From Bacteroidia bacterium (lineage in GTDB: Bacteria; Bacteroidota; Bacteroidia; 2-12-FULL-35-15), in assembly GCA_030654175.1 (NCBI GenBank), contig JAURXZ010000049.1:1-64000 (forward strand): a DNA stretch of 64,000 nt, given 5' to 3'. Both the position numbers and the translations under genes were made by a program. Of the stretch, positions 1-8,021 are shown piece by piece. Below the pieces are notes generated by a model. That model searched no databases. It was not told the DNA's origin and saw only the letters and a list, made by a program, of their open reading frames with translations. Every line of letters starts with the position of its first letter. Positions within the stretch are counted from its first letter, which is position 1.

Positions 1-1
1 A

Positions 2-412
2 ATGGAAAAACTTACTAAGCGTAATTTATTAGCAATGCTTAAACACTATGCGAGTAAGGACAATTCAATACTTGTAACTGATGGTTTTAAATCATATAAG
101 GAACTTGAAACATATATTGATAGACTTGAAATAAATCACTCCAAGTCTTTTAGTAAAGGGATTGTGCACGTAAATACAATTGAAAATTTTTGGGGTTCGA
201 TAAAAAATGGTGTCAAAGGAAGTTATAGAGCAATAAGCAAAAAGTATTTACCATTCTATTTAGTAGAGTTTGAATGGAAATTTAACCATAGAAACTTTAG
301 AGGTAACCAATTAGATGAATACCTTAAAAAAGCGGTAACCCATCAAAAGGAATTAGAATATTGGAAAGCGGAATCGACCGAACAAGTGAAGGAAATTGCT
401 TATGAAAAATAA
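2..412 (+). CDS. IS1595-family (ISXO2-like) transposase, 5'-truncated by the window edge
   Basis: This is the C-terminal 136 residues of a DDE transposase of the ISXO2/IS1595 type, which catalyses cut-and-paste movement of its insertion sequence. The catalytic core is recognisable from LVTDGFKSY (Asp27 here) and the downstream HVNTIENFWGSIKNGVKG segment (about 56-73), followed by the FxWKFNHRNF tail typical of the family. Full-length members are around 300 residues, so the N-terminus and first catalytic Asp lie upstream of base 1; the ATG at base 2 is probably an internal Met. The gene ends normally with TAA and is followed by a hairpin (437-461). Whether the copy is intact cannot be judged from this window. 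Confidence 0.8.
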   Translation: MEKLTKRNLLAMLKHYASKDNSILVTDGFKSYKELETYIDRLEINHSKSFSKGIVHVNTIENFWGSIKNGVKGSYRAISKKYLPFYLVEFEWKFNHRNFRGNQLDEYLKKAVTHQKELEYWKAESTEQVKEIAYEK

Positions 413-436
413 AAAGAATAGTTCTTTAAATTTAAA

Positions 437-461
437 AGGCGTACTCTGTTAAAGTACGCCT
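437..461. terminator. Hairpin downstream of the transposase
   Basis: A perfect 9-bp inverted repeat, AGGCGTACT (437-445) and AGTACGCCT (453-461), encloses a 7-nt loop. It follows the transposase stop by 24 bases. There is no long T tract, so it is either a weak terminator or part of the right end of the insertion sequence. Confidence 0.5.
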
Positions 462-986
462 CTATAAAGGGTGACGAAATTGTGTGCATCACGAACGGTA
501 AATTATTGTTGAGAATAATTCTACGTTCTTTCGTTCCTTTTCTGTGGCTTATGGGCTTATGCCTTACATTGGCATCTGCAAAAAGCGGAGATAATTATAG
601 CAATTGCAATGCTGTATGCTATTATTTTACCTTCGCTACCATTAGCACGGATGTTATTAAAACTTAACATAGGACAAATATAATGACTATTACGAATAAA
701 TAAACCGTTATATATATAAACAAAAATCCTTTATAGGGATAAGTACGAAAAATTATACCAATTTTCTTAATTATAGAATATATTAAAGTTCTTGCCTTCT
801 TTTTGAATAAAAGAATCAAAGATTTAAAACAAAAGTATGCAGTTTAACGTATAATTTTAAAGTGTTATTGAAAAGAAAGATGGTTGGACTGTCTTTGCAT
901 ATTAAATTTTTTTTATCATGACTGTTGTTACAGTGTCTTGTTTTTCAGTAAAATATTGTGTTCATTTACTTTAAATTTTTGTACTT
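462..986. other. Intergenic stretch with no supported gene
   Basis: About 520 bases of AT-rich sequence lie between the insertion-sequence fragment and the secreted protein. A 61-codon frame at 482-667 has no recognisable domain and no promoter, so I do not call it. The right terminus of the insertion sequence should fall near the start of this stretch, but without the left end it cannot be fixed. Confidence 0.4.
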
Positions 987-1442
987 GTGTTAACAATAAG
1001 GTTAAAATATTATCTCCTTTGTTCACTATTGTTTTGCATTGTGTGCCTCAAAGCACAGGAATCCAATGGAAATAGCCAGGCTGTGATCTCTATTATAGGT
1101 GATGATCCTATTGAGACTAATAATACCCACGATTTTATTAATACCAATCCTTATCATCAAAATGAAGCACCACCGGATCACAAACAAAAGGTCCAAAAGA
1201 ACCAGAATATTGAACCTACTTTAGAAAATGGTTTTCACATGCGTTTTGAAGTTTCCTCTTTTCAACCTATTGAAAAAATGGGATCTTCCTCTTTTTCATC
1301 ACAAGGTGAGGATTACGAAAAGAAAGTTAAAAGACGAGGGAAGAAACTGAATGAGCGCACTCTGAACATCAAAAAACGCATTAAAAGAGCTTTACCGACA
1401 CGCAAAAAAAAATACCGGCCAACCATTTGTGGGCGATTTTGA
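987..1442 (+). CDS. Small secreted basic-tailed hypothetical protein
   Basis: This protein of 151 residues starts at a GTG. The N-terminus is a signal peptide: a hydrophobic run YYLLCSLLFCIVC followed by LKAQ, a cleavage site typical of Bacteroidota exported proteins. The middle is polar and Asn/Gln/Pro rich with no domain I recognise. The C-terminus is very basic (many KR pairs, RKKKYRPTICGRF), a tail style I associate with small secreted proteins of this phylum. No ATG is available upstream in frame, so the GTG is the best start. It converges on dnaA and shares the terminator at 1477-1516. Function unknown; it is probably a periplasmic or surface protein. Confidence 0.6.
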   Translation: MLTIRLKYYLLCSLLFCIVCLKAQESNGNSQAVISIIGDDPIETNNTHDFINTNPYHQNEAPPDHKQKVQKNQNIEPTLENGFHMRFEVSSFQPIEKMGSSSFSSQGEDYEKKVKRRGKKLNERTLNIKKRIKRALPTRKKKYRPTICGRF

Positions 1443-1476
1443 TAACCTTCAGGTAAGCCTTCATCTGATTTTAAGC

Positions 1477-1516
1477 AAAAAAAACAGCCCGGATATTGAT
1501 CGAGGCTGTTTTTTTT
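1477..1516. terminator. Bidirectional rho-independent terminator
   Basis: AAAACAGCC (1481-1489) pairs with GGCTGTTTT (1504-1512). A-rich sequence lies on one side and a run of eight T on the other, so the hairpin works in both directions. It separates the converging secreted-protein gene (+) and dnaA (-). Confidence 0.8.
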
Positions 1517-1532
1517 ATAAAAAATCGAATTT

Positions 1533-2966
1533 TTATTGAATCGTAATTTTTTTATGAAGCTCTTCAATATAAATTTTAAATCGTTTATCGGTATCTATTA
1601 AATTATTTACTGTTCTGCAAGCATGAAGAACTGTTGCATGATCTTTTCCTCCTGAATGTAAACCAATTGTTGCAAGTGATGATTTTGTCATACTCTTGGC
1701 GAAATACATGGATATTTGACGAGCCTGAACAACTTCACGTTTACGGGTTTTTGATTTCAATAATTCAAGTGGCATATCAAAATAATCGCAAACAACTTTT
1801 TGGATATAGTCAATAGAAACTTCACGGGCTGTGTTCTTTACAAACTTGTCAATCATTTGTTTGGCAAGCTCCAACGTAATTACTTTTCTGTTCATTGATG
1901 ATTGTGCAAGCAATGAAATAAGCGCACCTTCTAATTCACGAACGTTTGTAGTAATACTATACGCAAGGTATTCAAGCACTTCTTTAGGCATATCAATACC
2001 ATCGGAATATACTTTCTTTTCAAGAATTGCAACACGGGTTTCTAAGTCCGGTGTTTGAAGGTCGGCAGATAAGCCCCATTTAAAACGGGAAAGCAGGCGT
2101 TGTTCAAATCCTTGTAATTCAACAGGTGCTTTATCGGCCGTTAAAACCAATTGTTTACCTGTTTGATGTAAATGGTTGAAAATGTGGAAAAATACATCCT
2201 GTGTTTTTTCTTTACCTGCAAAGTACTGAACATCATCAATTAACAACACATCGATCATTTGATAAAAATGAACAAAATCATTTTGATTGTTGTTACGAAC
2301 TGAATCAATATATTGTTGAGTAAATTTTTCAGATGAAACGTAAAGAACCGTTTTATTAGGAAATTCGCTTTTTATCTGAATACCAATTGCGTGTGCTAAG
2401 TGTGTTTTACCTAAACCAACTCCACCATATATCAATAATGGATTAAAAGCGGTTCCTCCCGGTTTATTAGCAACAGCAAAACCTGCAGAGCGAGCCAAAC
2501 GGTTACAATCTCCTTCAATTAAGTTTTCGAATGTATAGTTAACGTTTAGTTGAGATTCAACATTTACCTTTTTTAATCCCGGAATAATAAAAGGGTTACG
2601 AATAGTATTTTGATTTAAATCGATCGGCATTGCTACCGATGGATTTTTCAATTCCTTTTTATTACTTGTTGGAACTTTTACGGTGTATGGTTTGGATGCA
2701 TTATTATAATTATTTTCCATTATAATACTATACTCCAAACGACCGCTGGTACCCAATTCTTTTTTAATGGTTTTTTTCAATAAAGTAATGTAATGTTCTT
2801 CGAGCCATTCATAAAAAAACTGACTAGGTACTTGAATTGTTAATACACTAGAATTTAGTTTTATTGGTTTAATGGGTTCGAACCAAGTTTTGAAACTTTG
2901 CGAACTTACATTGTCTTTAATAATCCCCAGACAGCTCTCCCAAACTTTGACGTATGCTTTCTCCAT
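1533..2966 (-). CDS. dnaA: Chromosomal replication initiator protein DnaA
   Basis: DnaA binds 9-mer boxes at oriC, oligomerises with ATP and melts the origin. The 477-residue protein has the standard layout. Domain I is at about 1-85 (FxxWFEPI near 28-32) and a variable linker runs to about 140. The AAA+ domain III has Walker A GGVGLGKTHL at 181-190 and Walker B LLIDDVQ at 241-247. The C-terminal helix-turn-helix domain IV has the DnaA signature with GGKDHATVLHAC at about 439-450. Length and motifs are normal for the family. It is a single gene convergent with its neighbour; dnaN and other classic oriC genes are not adjacent. The start ATG is at 2966, and a pair of 9-bp direct repeats lies about 45-60 bp upstream of it. 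Confidence 0.97.
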   Translation of the reverse strand: MEKAYVKVWESCLGIIKDNVSSQSFKTWFEPIKPIKLNSSVLTIQVPSQFFYEWLEEHYITLLKKTIKKELGTSGRLEYSIIMENNYNNASKPYTVKVPTSNKKELKNPSVAMPIDLNQNTIRNPFIIPGLKKVNVESQLNVNYTFENLIEGDCNRLARSAGFAVANKPGGTAFNPLLIYGGVGLGKTHLAHAIGIQIKSEFPNKTVLYVSSEKFTQQYIDSVRNNNQNDFVHFYQMIDVLLIDDVQYFAGKEKTQDVFFHIFNHLHQTGKQLVLTADKAPVELQGFEQRLLSRFKWGLSADLQTPDLETRVAILEKKVYSDGIDMPKEVLEYLAYSITTNVRELEGALISLLAQSSMNRKVITLELAKQMIDKFVKNTAREVSIDYIQKVVCDYFDMPLELLKSKTRKREVVQARQISMYFAKSMTKSSLATIGLHSGGKDHATVLHACRTVNNLIDTDKRFKIYIEELHKKITIQ

Positions 2967-3008
2967 TCGTTATACTATATTTAATGTGGTAATTTATATT
3001 TTGAATTA

Positions 3009-3028
3009 TGTACATACGTTGTACATAC
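3009..3028. promoter_or_regulatory. Paired 9-mer direct repeat upstream of dnaA
   Basis: TGTACATAC occurs at 3009-3017 and again at 3020-3028, an 11-bp period that puts both on the same face of the helix. Each contains the palindrome TGTACA. It lies 43-62 bp upstream of the dnaA start. The sequence is unlike a DnaA box, so a separate DNA-binding protein is more likely if it is functional. Confidence 0.35.
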
Positions 3029-3111
3029 TGTATTATCGGCTATTGCGCTGTAAATATATAGAAATTATTTAAGCAGCAACACTTATTAACAAAAAAAAGT
3101 TTTAAAAAATA

Positions 3112-4065
3112 TCAAATTGCTATTGACTTTTTGGAAATTTTTATACTGTACCCCTCCGAAGTCATTTTTTTTGATTTTTTCTCAAAAATATAATCCACTC
3201 TTCCTAAGCGTATTCCGGCCCAGCCAACTTGTGCAACTAATACTTCTTTATTATCCATATTTTTGCAAGAGATGGGCTTATCAAAGAATGTATGGGTATG
3301 TCCGCCTAAAATGATATCGATATTTTTCGAATGTTTAGCTAACTCAACATCACTTATTTTTTTATATTCGTATTTATATCCTAAATGAGATAAACAAATA
3401 ATCAGATCACATTTTTTTTCATTTTTTAAATAATGTGTTACCTCAGCTGCTTTTTGTATCGGATCTAAGTAAATTGTATTGCCATACATTTTTTTATCTA
3501 CTAATCCTTCCATTTCAATTCCTAAACCAAATACCCCAATTTTAATATCGTCTTTAACAAATATTTTATGAGGGATGGTTTTACCTGCCATCTCGGTATC
3601 TGAAAAATCGTAGTTACAGTTAATGAATGGGAAATTTGCATGCGGCAATTGTTTTACCAAGCCACTTATGCCATTGTCAAAATCATGATTACCTATTGTA
3701 GATGCATCATAATTCATCATACTCATTAATTTAAACTCCAATTCGCCACCATACATATTAAAGTAGGGGGTGCCTTGAAAAATATCACCAACATCAAGTA
3801 ACAATACATTTTTTTCTTCGCTCCTGATTTTTTTAATTAGTGCAGCTCTGCGTACCGCACCTCCTAATCCTGCAAATTTAGGGTGGTTATCAGGGAAAGG
3901 GTCGATATGGCTATGTACATCGTTGGTGTGCAAAATGGTGATCTTTACCATATTGCTTTTTGCCAATACCTCATTTGGAATTGCATTTAAAGCTAACATT
4001 CCTGCACCGCCAACCAATGTTTTTTTTAAAAACTCCCGTCTGTTATTCATATTTGATTCTGCCAT
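3112..4065 (-). CDS. Tat-exported metallophosphatase, N-terminal half of a split 5'-nucleotidase
   Basis: This is a calcineurin-like metallophosphoesterase of the UshA/5'-nucleotidase group, expected to hydrolyse nucleotides or other phosphomonoesters outside the cytoplasm. The N-terminus reads NNRREFLKKTLVGGAGMLAL, a twin-arginine signal. Metal-ligand motifs are present: LHTNDVHSH (Asp49, His51), DVGDIFQG (about 91-98), GNHDFD (125-130) and GGHTHT (about 258). At 317 residues it holds only the catalytic domain; the substrate-binding C-terminal domain is the separate gene just upstream (4043-4807). The two genes overlap by 23 bases, or 8 if translation starts at the alternative ATG at 4050, which implies co-translation. 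Confidence 0.88.
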   Translation of the reverse strand: MAESNMNNRREFLKKTLVGGAGMLALNAIPNEVLAKSNMVKITILHTNDVHSHIDPFPDNHPKFAGLGGAVRRAALIKKIRSEEKNVLLLDVGDIFQGTPYFNMYGGELEFKLMSMMNYDASTIGNHDFDNGISGLVKQLPHANFPFINCNYDFSDTEMAGKTIPHKIFVKDDIKIGVFGLGIEMEGLVDKKMYGNTIYLDPIQKAAEVTHYLKNEKKCDLIICLSHLGYKYEYKKISDVELAKHSKNIDIILGGHTHTFFDKPISCKNMDNKEVLVAQVGWAGIRLGRVDYIFEKKSKKMTSEGYSIKISKKSIAI

Positions 4066-4807
4066 CAGTGCTTACTTTTAAAGTATTGCCTTTTTTATTT
4101 TCTTCGATCATGTAATCAATAATTGCATCACGCAATTTGTATTTTAAAATTTCGGTCTTTATAGGATCTTTAAAAAAATAATATTTATCACCACCTGCTG
4201 CTAAATAATCGGATGTAGCTATTTTATATGTTTTATTAGTATCAAAATCTTGTCCGCTTATTTTTAATTCAGTGATTTTTTTTCCTTTTGCTTTTATGGT
4301 AGCTCCTCCAAATGGTGCTCCGTTGTTTTGTACGATGTAATCAAATAATTGTTTGGTTTTTTCACCTGATAGTGTAAGAATAAAAATACTATTCTCAAAA
4401 GGCATTAATTCAAAAGCATTGCCCCTTGTAATATTTCCTTTGGGTAATTCAGCTCTTAGGCCCCCATTGTTTAACAGGCAAATATTAACCGGCATATTAT
4501 CGGCAGGTTTGTAATTATCATTTGTTTTTTTGAGTATGGCATCAGATGCAAAATCCCCCAGACTGCTTTCCGGTAATCCTTTTAATAACGGTTGTTCCGA
4601 AACAATTAATAGTTCATTCATGATCTGATCCATTTTGGTTTTGTATGGATCAAGCGTTTTTTCAAATTCTGCATCAGTGAGGGCTGTTTGAGCATTAAGC
4701 TCGATCATTGATGTTTCAACACTTTTAAGTTTTGTGTTAGTGGAACAACTTAAATGTATGCTAAAAATAAATGCTAATACTATATACCGGACCAGGCTTA
4801 AATTCAT
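4043..4807 (-). CDS. Lipoprotein, 5'-nucleotidase C-terminal domain
   Basis: This encodes the substrate-binding domain of the 5'-nucleotidase family. It is visible from LNNGGLRAELPKGNITRG and PFENSIFILTLSG in mid-protein and TSDYLAAGGDKYYFF further on. I choose the ATG at 4807 rather than one 14 codons earlier, because it gives a clean lipoprotein signal MNLSLVRYIVLAFIFSIHLSC with Cys21 as the lipidated residue. The mature protein should therefore be anchored in the outer membrane. In most bacteria this domain is fused after the metallophosphatase; here it is a separate gene placed first in the operon, overlapping the phosphatase gene. It probably forms a two-subunit enzyme with it. Confidence 0.87.
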   Translation of the reverse strand: MNLSLVRYIVLAFIFSIHLSCSTNTKLKSVETSMIELNAQTALTDAEFEKTLDPYKTKMDQIMNELLIVSEQPLLKGLPESSLGDFASDAILKKTNDNYKPADNMPVNICLLNNGGLRAELPKGNITRGNAFELMPFENSIFILTLSGEKTKQLFDYIVQNNGAPFGGATIKAKGKKITELKISGQDFDTNKTYKIATSDYLAAGGDKYYFFKDPIKTEILKYKLRDAIIDYMIEENKKGNTLKVSTDGRIKYE

Positions 4808-4971
4808 TTGTTTTACACTAATTAATGCGTTTATTATTGGGGGATACAATTATAAGAATATAAACAGGCATTAAAAAGGATAACAATCACTTTATTTTTT
4901 TATTTTTTTGAAAAAATATAAATAGTAATTTAAAATAGTTTATTTTAGTTTAATTTAAAAATTATTAGTAT

Positions 4972-5376
4972 ATGTATATATCTGAAACATCTTTGAGAGT
5001 GCGTTATGCCGAAACGGATAGAATGGGTTACGTTTATTATGGAAATTATGCTCAATATTTTGAAGTAGGAAGGGTAGAAGCATTACGTCAGTTGGGAACC
5101 AGCTATAAAGAAATGGAGGATAACGGAATAATGTTGCCGGTTTATTCTTGTAATATTAAATATTTAAAACCTGCATTTTATGATGATCTATTGGTAATTA
5201 AAACAGTTATTAAAGATCTGCCTACCGCAAAAATTACTTTTGATTACGAAATATATAATCAAAAAGGAGAATTATTAACTACTGGTAATACCTCTCTGGT
5301 TTTTATTAAAATGGCTGCTAACAAGCCTTGTGCCGCTCCTGAATCTTTTCTTGAAAAAATAAAAGTCTATTTTTAA
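4972..5376 (+). CDS. YbgC/FadM-type acyl-CoA thioesterase
   Basis: A hotdog-fold thioesterase of 134 residues that hydrolyses acyl-CoA thioesters in the cytoplasm. The family hallmark is near the N-terminus: [25 protein letters not shown] (about 10-34), with the catalytic-type Asp in ETDRMG and the YxxYFE helix. A second typical segment is [18 protein letters not shown] (about 88-105). The length is normal. It stands 70 bases upstream of the arsR start, which has its own promoter, so it is probably not part of the arsenic-type operon. The natural substrate cannot be told from sequence. Confidence 0.88.
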   Translation: MYISETSLRVRYAETDRMGYVYYGNYAQYFEVGRVEALRQLGTSYKEMEDNGIMLPVYSCNIKYLKPAFYDDLLVIKTVIKDLPTAKITFDYEIYNQKGELLTTGNTSLVFIKMAANKPCAAPESFLEKIKVYF

Positions 5377-5415
5377 AAAAATAAATTGTTTGAAATTTGT
5401 TTTAATAGTTTTATT

Positions 5416-5433
5416 TATCGTATATTTGCGATA
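5416..5433 (+). promoter_or_regulatory. ArsR-type operator enclosing the -7 promoter box
   Basis: The inverted repeat TATCG (5416-5420) and CGATA (5429-5433) is separated by exactly eight bases. Those bases are TATATTTG (5421-5428), a perfect Bacteroidota -7 element (TAnnTTTG). A repressor dimer bound to the arms would cover the promoter. The arsR ATG is at 5447, 18 bases after the box. Confidence 0.65.
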
Positions 5434-5446
5434 TATAATTATAAAA

Positions 5447-5782
5447 ATGGCCTACAATAAAAAACAGGAATTTAAAAATGATGAGATTATTGCAAGTGAA
5501 ATTGCGAAAGCGTTGTCTCATCCGGCTCGCGTGGCCATTATTAAATTTTTGTCACAACAGAAATCCTGCATTTGTAATGATATTGTTGAACATCTGCCTT
5601 TATCACAATCAACAGTATCGCAGCATTTAAAAGAATTAAAAAATGCAGGATTGATAAAAGGGGAGATAGATGGGCCACGCGTGTGTTATTGTATCGATAA
5701 AGAAAACTGGAAAAAAGCCAAAATGATTTTTAGCGAATTGTTCAGTCTGAATTTTGAATCAATGAAAAATAAATGTTGTTAA
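5447..5782 (+). CDS. arsR: ArsR/SmtB-family metalloregulator
   Basis: A winged helix-turn-helix repressor of 111 residues when started at the ATG at 5447. An upstream in-frame TTG at 5390 would place the promoter inside the gene and is rejected. The helix-turn-helix is [20 protein letters not shown] (about 50-69). The metalloid sensor motif is Cys41-Ile-Cys43 just before the DNA-binding helix, the same place as the CVC motif of classic arsenite-sensing ArsR. Cys80 and Cys82 and a C-terminal Cys110-Cys111 pair add further thiols. It leads a tight cluster (18-base gap to the next gene) and should repress itself through the operator at 5416-5433. Arsenite is the most likely inducer, antimonite or another thiophilic metal is possible. 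Confidence 0.9.
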   Translation: MAYNKKQEFKNDEIIASEIAKALSHPARVAIIKFLSQQKSCICNDIVEHLPLSQSTVSQHLKELKNAGLIKGEIDGPRVCYCIDKENWKKAKMIFSELFSLNFESMKNKCC

Positions 5783-5800
5783 TAATTAAAACTAAAAATA

Positions 5801-6271
5801 ATGAAACTATCTGATTTTAAAAAAAAATTAAGCACATTAAAAGCAATTAACTTTATTCAACCTAATGGAGAATTTGTTCCTGCTCATTTCCATATTACTG
5901 AAGTAGGGTTAACCACCAAACATTTTATTGATTGCGGTGGTACGGTTCGTGACGAAAAGGTAGTAAGCTTTCAATTATGGGAAGCAAATGATTTTAATCA
6001 TCGATTAGAATCTCAAAAATTACTTAATATTATTGCCCTTTCTGAGAAGGTGCTTGCGCTTTCCGATTTAGAGGTGGAAGTAGAATATCAGACCAATACT
6101 ATTGGAAGATATGGCTTGGATTTTGATGATAAAAATTTTGTTCTGGTTGCCAAACAAACGGATTGCCTGGCTAAAGATAAATGCGGCATTCCAATTGAAA
6201 AATTAAAAGTAAGCCTGGCAGAATTAAATAATTCAACAGGTTGCTGCACTCCGGGTAGCGGGTGTTGTTAA
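5801..6271 (+). CDS. DUF6428-like protein with cysteine-pair tail
   Basis: This protein of 156 residues matches my memory of DUF6428, a family found next to arsR in Bacteroidota; its biochemical role is not established. Visible features are HFHITEVG (His29, His31), a second His/Cys segment HFIDCGG (41-47), Cys122 and Cys128 in DCLAKDKCG, and a C-terminal tail TGCCTPGSGCC with Cys148, 149, 155 and 156. Two vicinal Cys pairs on a flexible tail suggest soft-metal or arsenite binding, which is an inference. No signal peptide or membrane segment is visible, so it should be cytoplasmic. It lies 18 bases after arsR and 16 bases before the methyltransferase, consistent with one operon. Confidence 0.75.
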   Translation: MKLSDFKKKLSTLKAINFIQPNGEFVPAHFHITEVGLTTKHFIDCGGTVRDEKVVSFQLWEANDFNHRLESQKLLNIIALSEKVLALSDLEVEVEYQTNTIGRYGLDFDDKNFVLVAKQTDCLAKDKCGIPIEKLKVSLAELNNSTGCCTPGSGCC

Positions 6272-6287
6272 ATTAATTATTATAGAA

Positions 6288-6932
6288 ATGAAAGCTGACA
6301 ATTTAAAAGAACACTGGGAAAATATATATTCAACTAAAGTTCAGAAAGATTTTAGCTGGTATCAACCTGTCCCTGCTCAAAGTATTGAATTTTTCGAAAC
6401 ATTCGATCTTTCAAAAGATGCGAAAATTATTGATATTGGAGCAGGTGATTCATACTTCGTTGATTATCTGATCGAAAAAGGATATTCGAATATTTATGTG
6501 TTGGATATTTCTGCTAATGCAATAGAAAGAGCCAAATTACGACTGGGAATTAATGCCGGTAAAGTAAACTGGATTGTTGCTGATATCGTAGATTTTAAAT
6601 CAGATATTAAATTTGATTTTTGGCACGATAGGGCTGCATTTCATTTTTTGTTAAATCAACATCAAATTGAAAAGTATTTAGATAATGCCAATGCATTTAT
6701 TGCTGCTGAGCGCTTCATGGTTGTTGGTACTTTTTCGGATTCGGGACCGGTAAAATGCAGTGGATTGGAAATAAAGCAATATTCTAAAGGAGAGTTGGCA
6801 CAAAGGTTTGCCACAAATTTTAAGAAAATAAAATGTGTGGATGAAACCCATACAACTCCTTCTAATACCAACCAGAATTTTACTTTTTGTAGTTTTCAAA
6901 AAAAAATGATGAAAATTAACCTTAATGTTTAA
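6288..6932 (+). CDS. Class I SAM-dependent methyltransferase of the arsenic-type cluster
   Basis: A 214-residue Rossmann-fold methyltransferase. Motif I is AKIIDIGAGDSYF (about 45-57), the acidic end of the second strand is VLDIS (71-75) and WIVADIVDF (95-103) corresponds to motif III. The N-terminal HWENIYSTK and FSWYQPVP segments are typical of small cytoplasmic methyltransferases often seen beside low-molecular-weight phosphatase or arsR genes. It is not a canonical ArsM: it is too short and lacks the spaced Cys triad that binds arsenite before methylation. The substrate is therefore unknown; a thiol or metalloid compound is a reasonable guess from context only. Confidence 0.8.
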   Translation: MKADNLKEHWENIYSTKVQKDFSWYQPVPAQSIEFFETFDLSKDAKIIDIGAGDSYFVDYLIEKGYSNIYVLDISANAIERAKLRLGINAGKVNWIVADIVDFKSDIKFDFWHDRAAFHFLLNQHQIEKYLDNANAFIAAERFMVVGTFSDSGPVKCSGLEIKQYSKGELAQRFATNFKKIKCVDETHTTPSNTNQNFTFCSFQKKMMKINLNV

Positions 6933-6950
6933 TTTATATTTTCATACAAA

Positions 6951-7337
6951 ATGAAAACGATATTATTTGTTTGTGTAGAAAATTCTAATCGAAGCCAAAT
7001 GGCTGAGGCTTTTGCTAAAATACACGGTAATGGCAAGGTGGAAGCTTACAGTTCCGGCTCACGTCCATCGGGAATAATAAATCCTAAAGCAATTGCCGCT
7101 ATGAAAGAAGTGGGATATGATCTAACCTCCCATCAATCAAAATCATTGGATGAGATTCCAAAAATTAAATATGATTATGCTATAACAATGGGCTGTGGAG
7201 ATGAATGTCCATTTGTGATGGCGGAACACCGCGATGATTGGAAATTAGATGATCCAAAGCTTTTAGAACCAACTGAATTTAATAAAGTGCGAGATGAAAT
7301 TGAAAGAAGGGTGAAGGAACTAATTGAAAAAATTTAA
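6951..7337 (+). CDS. arsC: Arsenate reductase of the low-molecular-weight phosphatase type
   Basis: It reduces arsenate to arsenite using a Cys relay regenerated by thioredoxin or a low-molecular-weight thiol. The 128-residue protein has the phosphatase P-loop Cys8-VENSN-Arg14-Ser15, the later redox cysteines in MGCGDECPF (Cys82 and Cys86) and the catalytic Asp in LDDP (Asp101). The extra Cys pair separates it from pure tyrosine phosphatases and favours arsenate reductase. It is the last gene of the cluster; the next gene is on the other strand, so no arsenite efflux gene (acr3 or arsB) follows. The AT-rich hairpin AAGAA/TTCTT at 7342-7360 followed by seven T may end the operon. Confidence 0.85.
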   Translation: MKTILFVCVENSNRSQMAEAFAKIHGNGKVEAYSSGSRPSGIINPKAIAAMKEVGYDLTSHQSKSLDEIPKIKYDYAITMGCGDECPFVMAEHRDDWKLDDPKLLEPTEFNKVRDEIERRVKELIEKI

Positions 7338-7367
7338 ATAAAAGAAGTTAAAAAATTCTTAATTTTT

Positions 7368-8021
7368 TTATACCACAATATTACCATCTCTCATCACTAA
7401 CTTCCTATCAGCCATATTTGCAAGCTCTTCATTGTGAGTAACAATTACAAATGTTTGGTTAAATTTTTTACGAAGTGTGAAAAATAGTTCATGTAATTCT
7501 TTTGCAGTAGCCGAATCTAAATTTCCTGAAGGTTCATCCGCTAATACTACTGCGGGATTATTAATTAATGCTCTTGCAACAGCTACACGTTGTTGTTCTC
7601 CGCCCGAAAGTTCATTGGGCTTATGATCCATTCGCTCTGATAATCCTAAAAAAGTAAGTAATTCTTTTGCTTTCCCTTCTGCCACAGATTCTGAGGTACC
7701 GGCAATATAAGCCGGAATACAAACATTTTCCAGCGCTGTAAATTCAGGAAGTAAATGATGAAACTGAAAAACAAAGCCAATGTTTTTGTTTCTGAATTCG
7801 GCTAATTTTTTATCGCTAAGTGTTGAAATATTAATATTGTTTATTTCTAATGTACCGCTGTTAGCTCGGTCTAAAGTCCCTAAAATATGCAGCAGAGTTG
7901 TTTTTCCGGCACCGGAAGCGCCAACGATTGAAATTATTTCACCTTCATCAATAGTAATGGTAACACCTTTTAATACGTTTAATGTTTCGTAGGATTTATG
8001 AATATTGGTTGCTGTGATCAT
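7368..8021 (-). CDS. LolD/MacB-type ABC transporter ATP-binding protein
   Basis: An ATPase subunit of 217 residues that powers lipoprotein release or a related inner-membrane extraction or export step. Walker A is GASGAGKTT (34-42), the Q-loop is Gln86, the signature is LSGGEQQ (138-144), and Walker B is [13 protein letters not shown] (158-170). [11 protein letters not shown] and the length are characteristic of the LolD/FtsE/MacB group. No permease gene is adjacent, as is common for LolD-like genes in this phylum, so its partner must be encoded elsewhere. Naming it lolD outright would be a guess. Confidence 0.88.
   Translation of the reverse strand: MITATNIHKSYETLNVLKGVTITIDEGEIISIVGASGAGKTTLLHILGTLDRANSGTLEINNINISTLSDKKLAEFRNKNIGFVFQFHHLLPEFTALENVCIPAYIAGTSESVAEGKAKELLTFLGLSERMDHKPNELSGGEQQRVAVARALINNPAVVLADEPSGNLDSATAKELHELFFTLRKKFNQTFVIVTHNEELANMADRKLVMRDGNIVV

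Noticed and set aside
482-667. 61-codon frame after the insertion-sequence fragment
   Set aside because: No domain, no promoter box and no start context; it overlaps the region where the insertion-sequence end should lie.
2967-3111. Possible oriC next to dnaA
   Set aside because: No cluster of TTATCCACA-type boxes or AT-rich unwinding element; only a single degenerate match, and flanking genes are not typical of oriC.
6288-6932. ArsM arsenite methyltransferase
   Set aside because: Too short and lacking the conserved spaced cysteines of ArsM; kept as a methyltransferase of unknown substrate.
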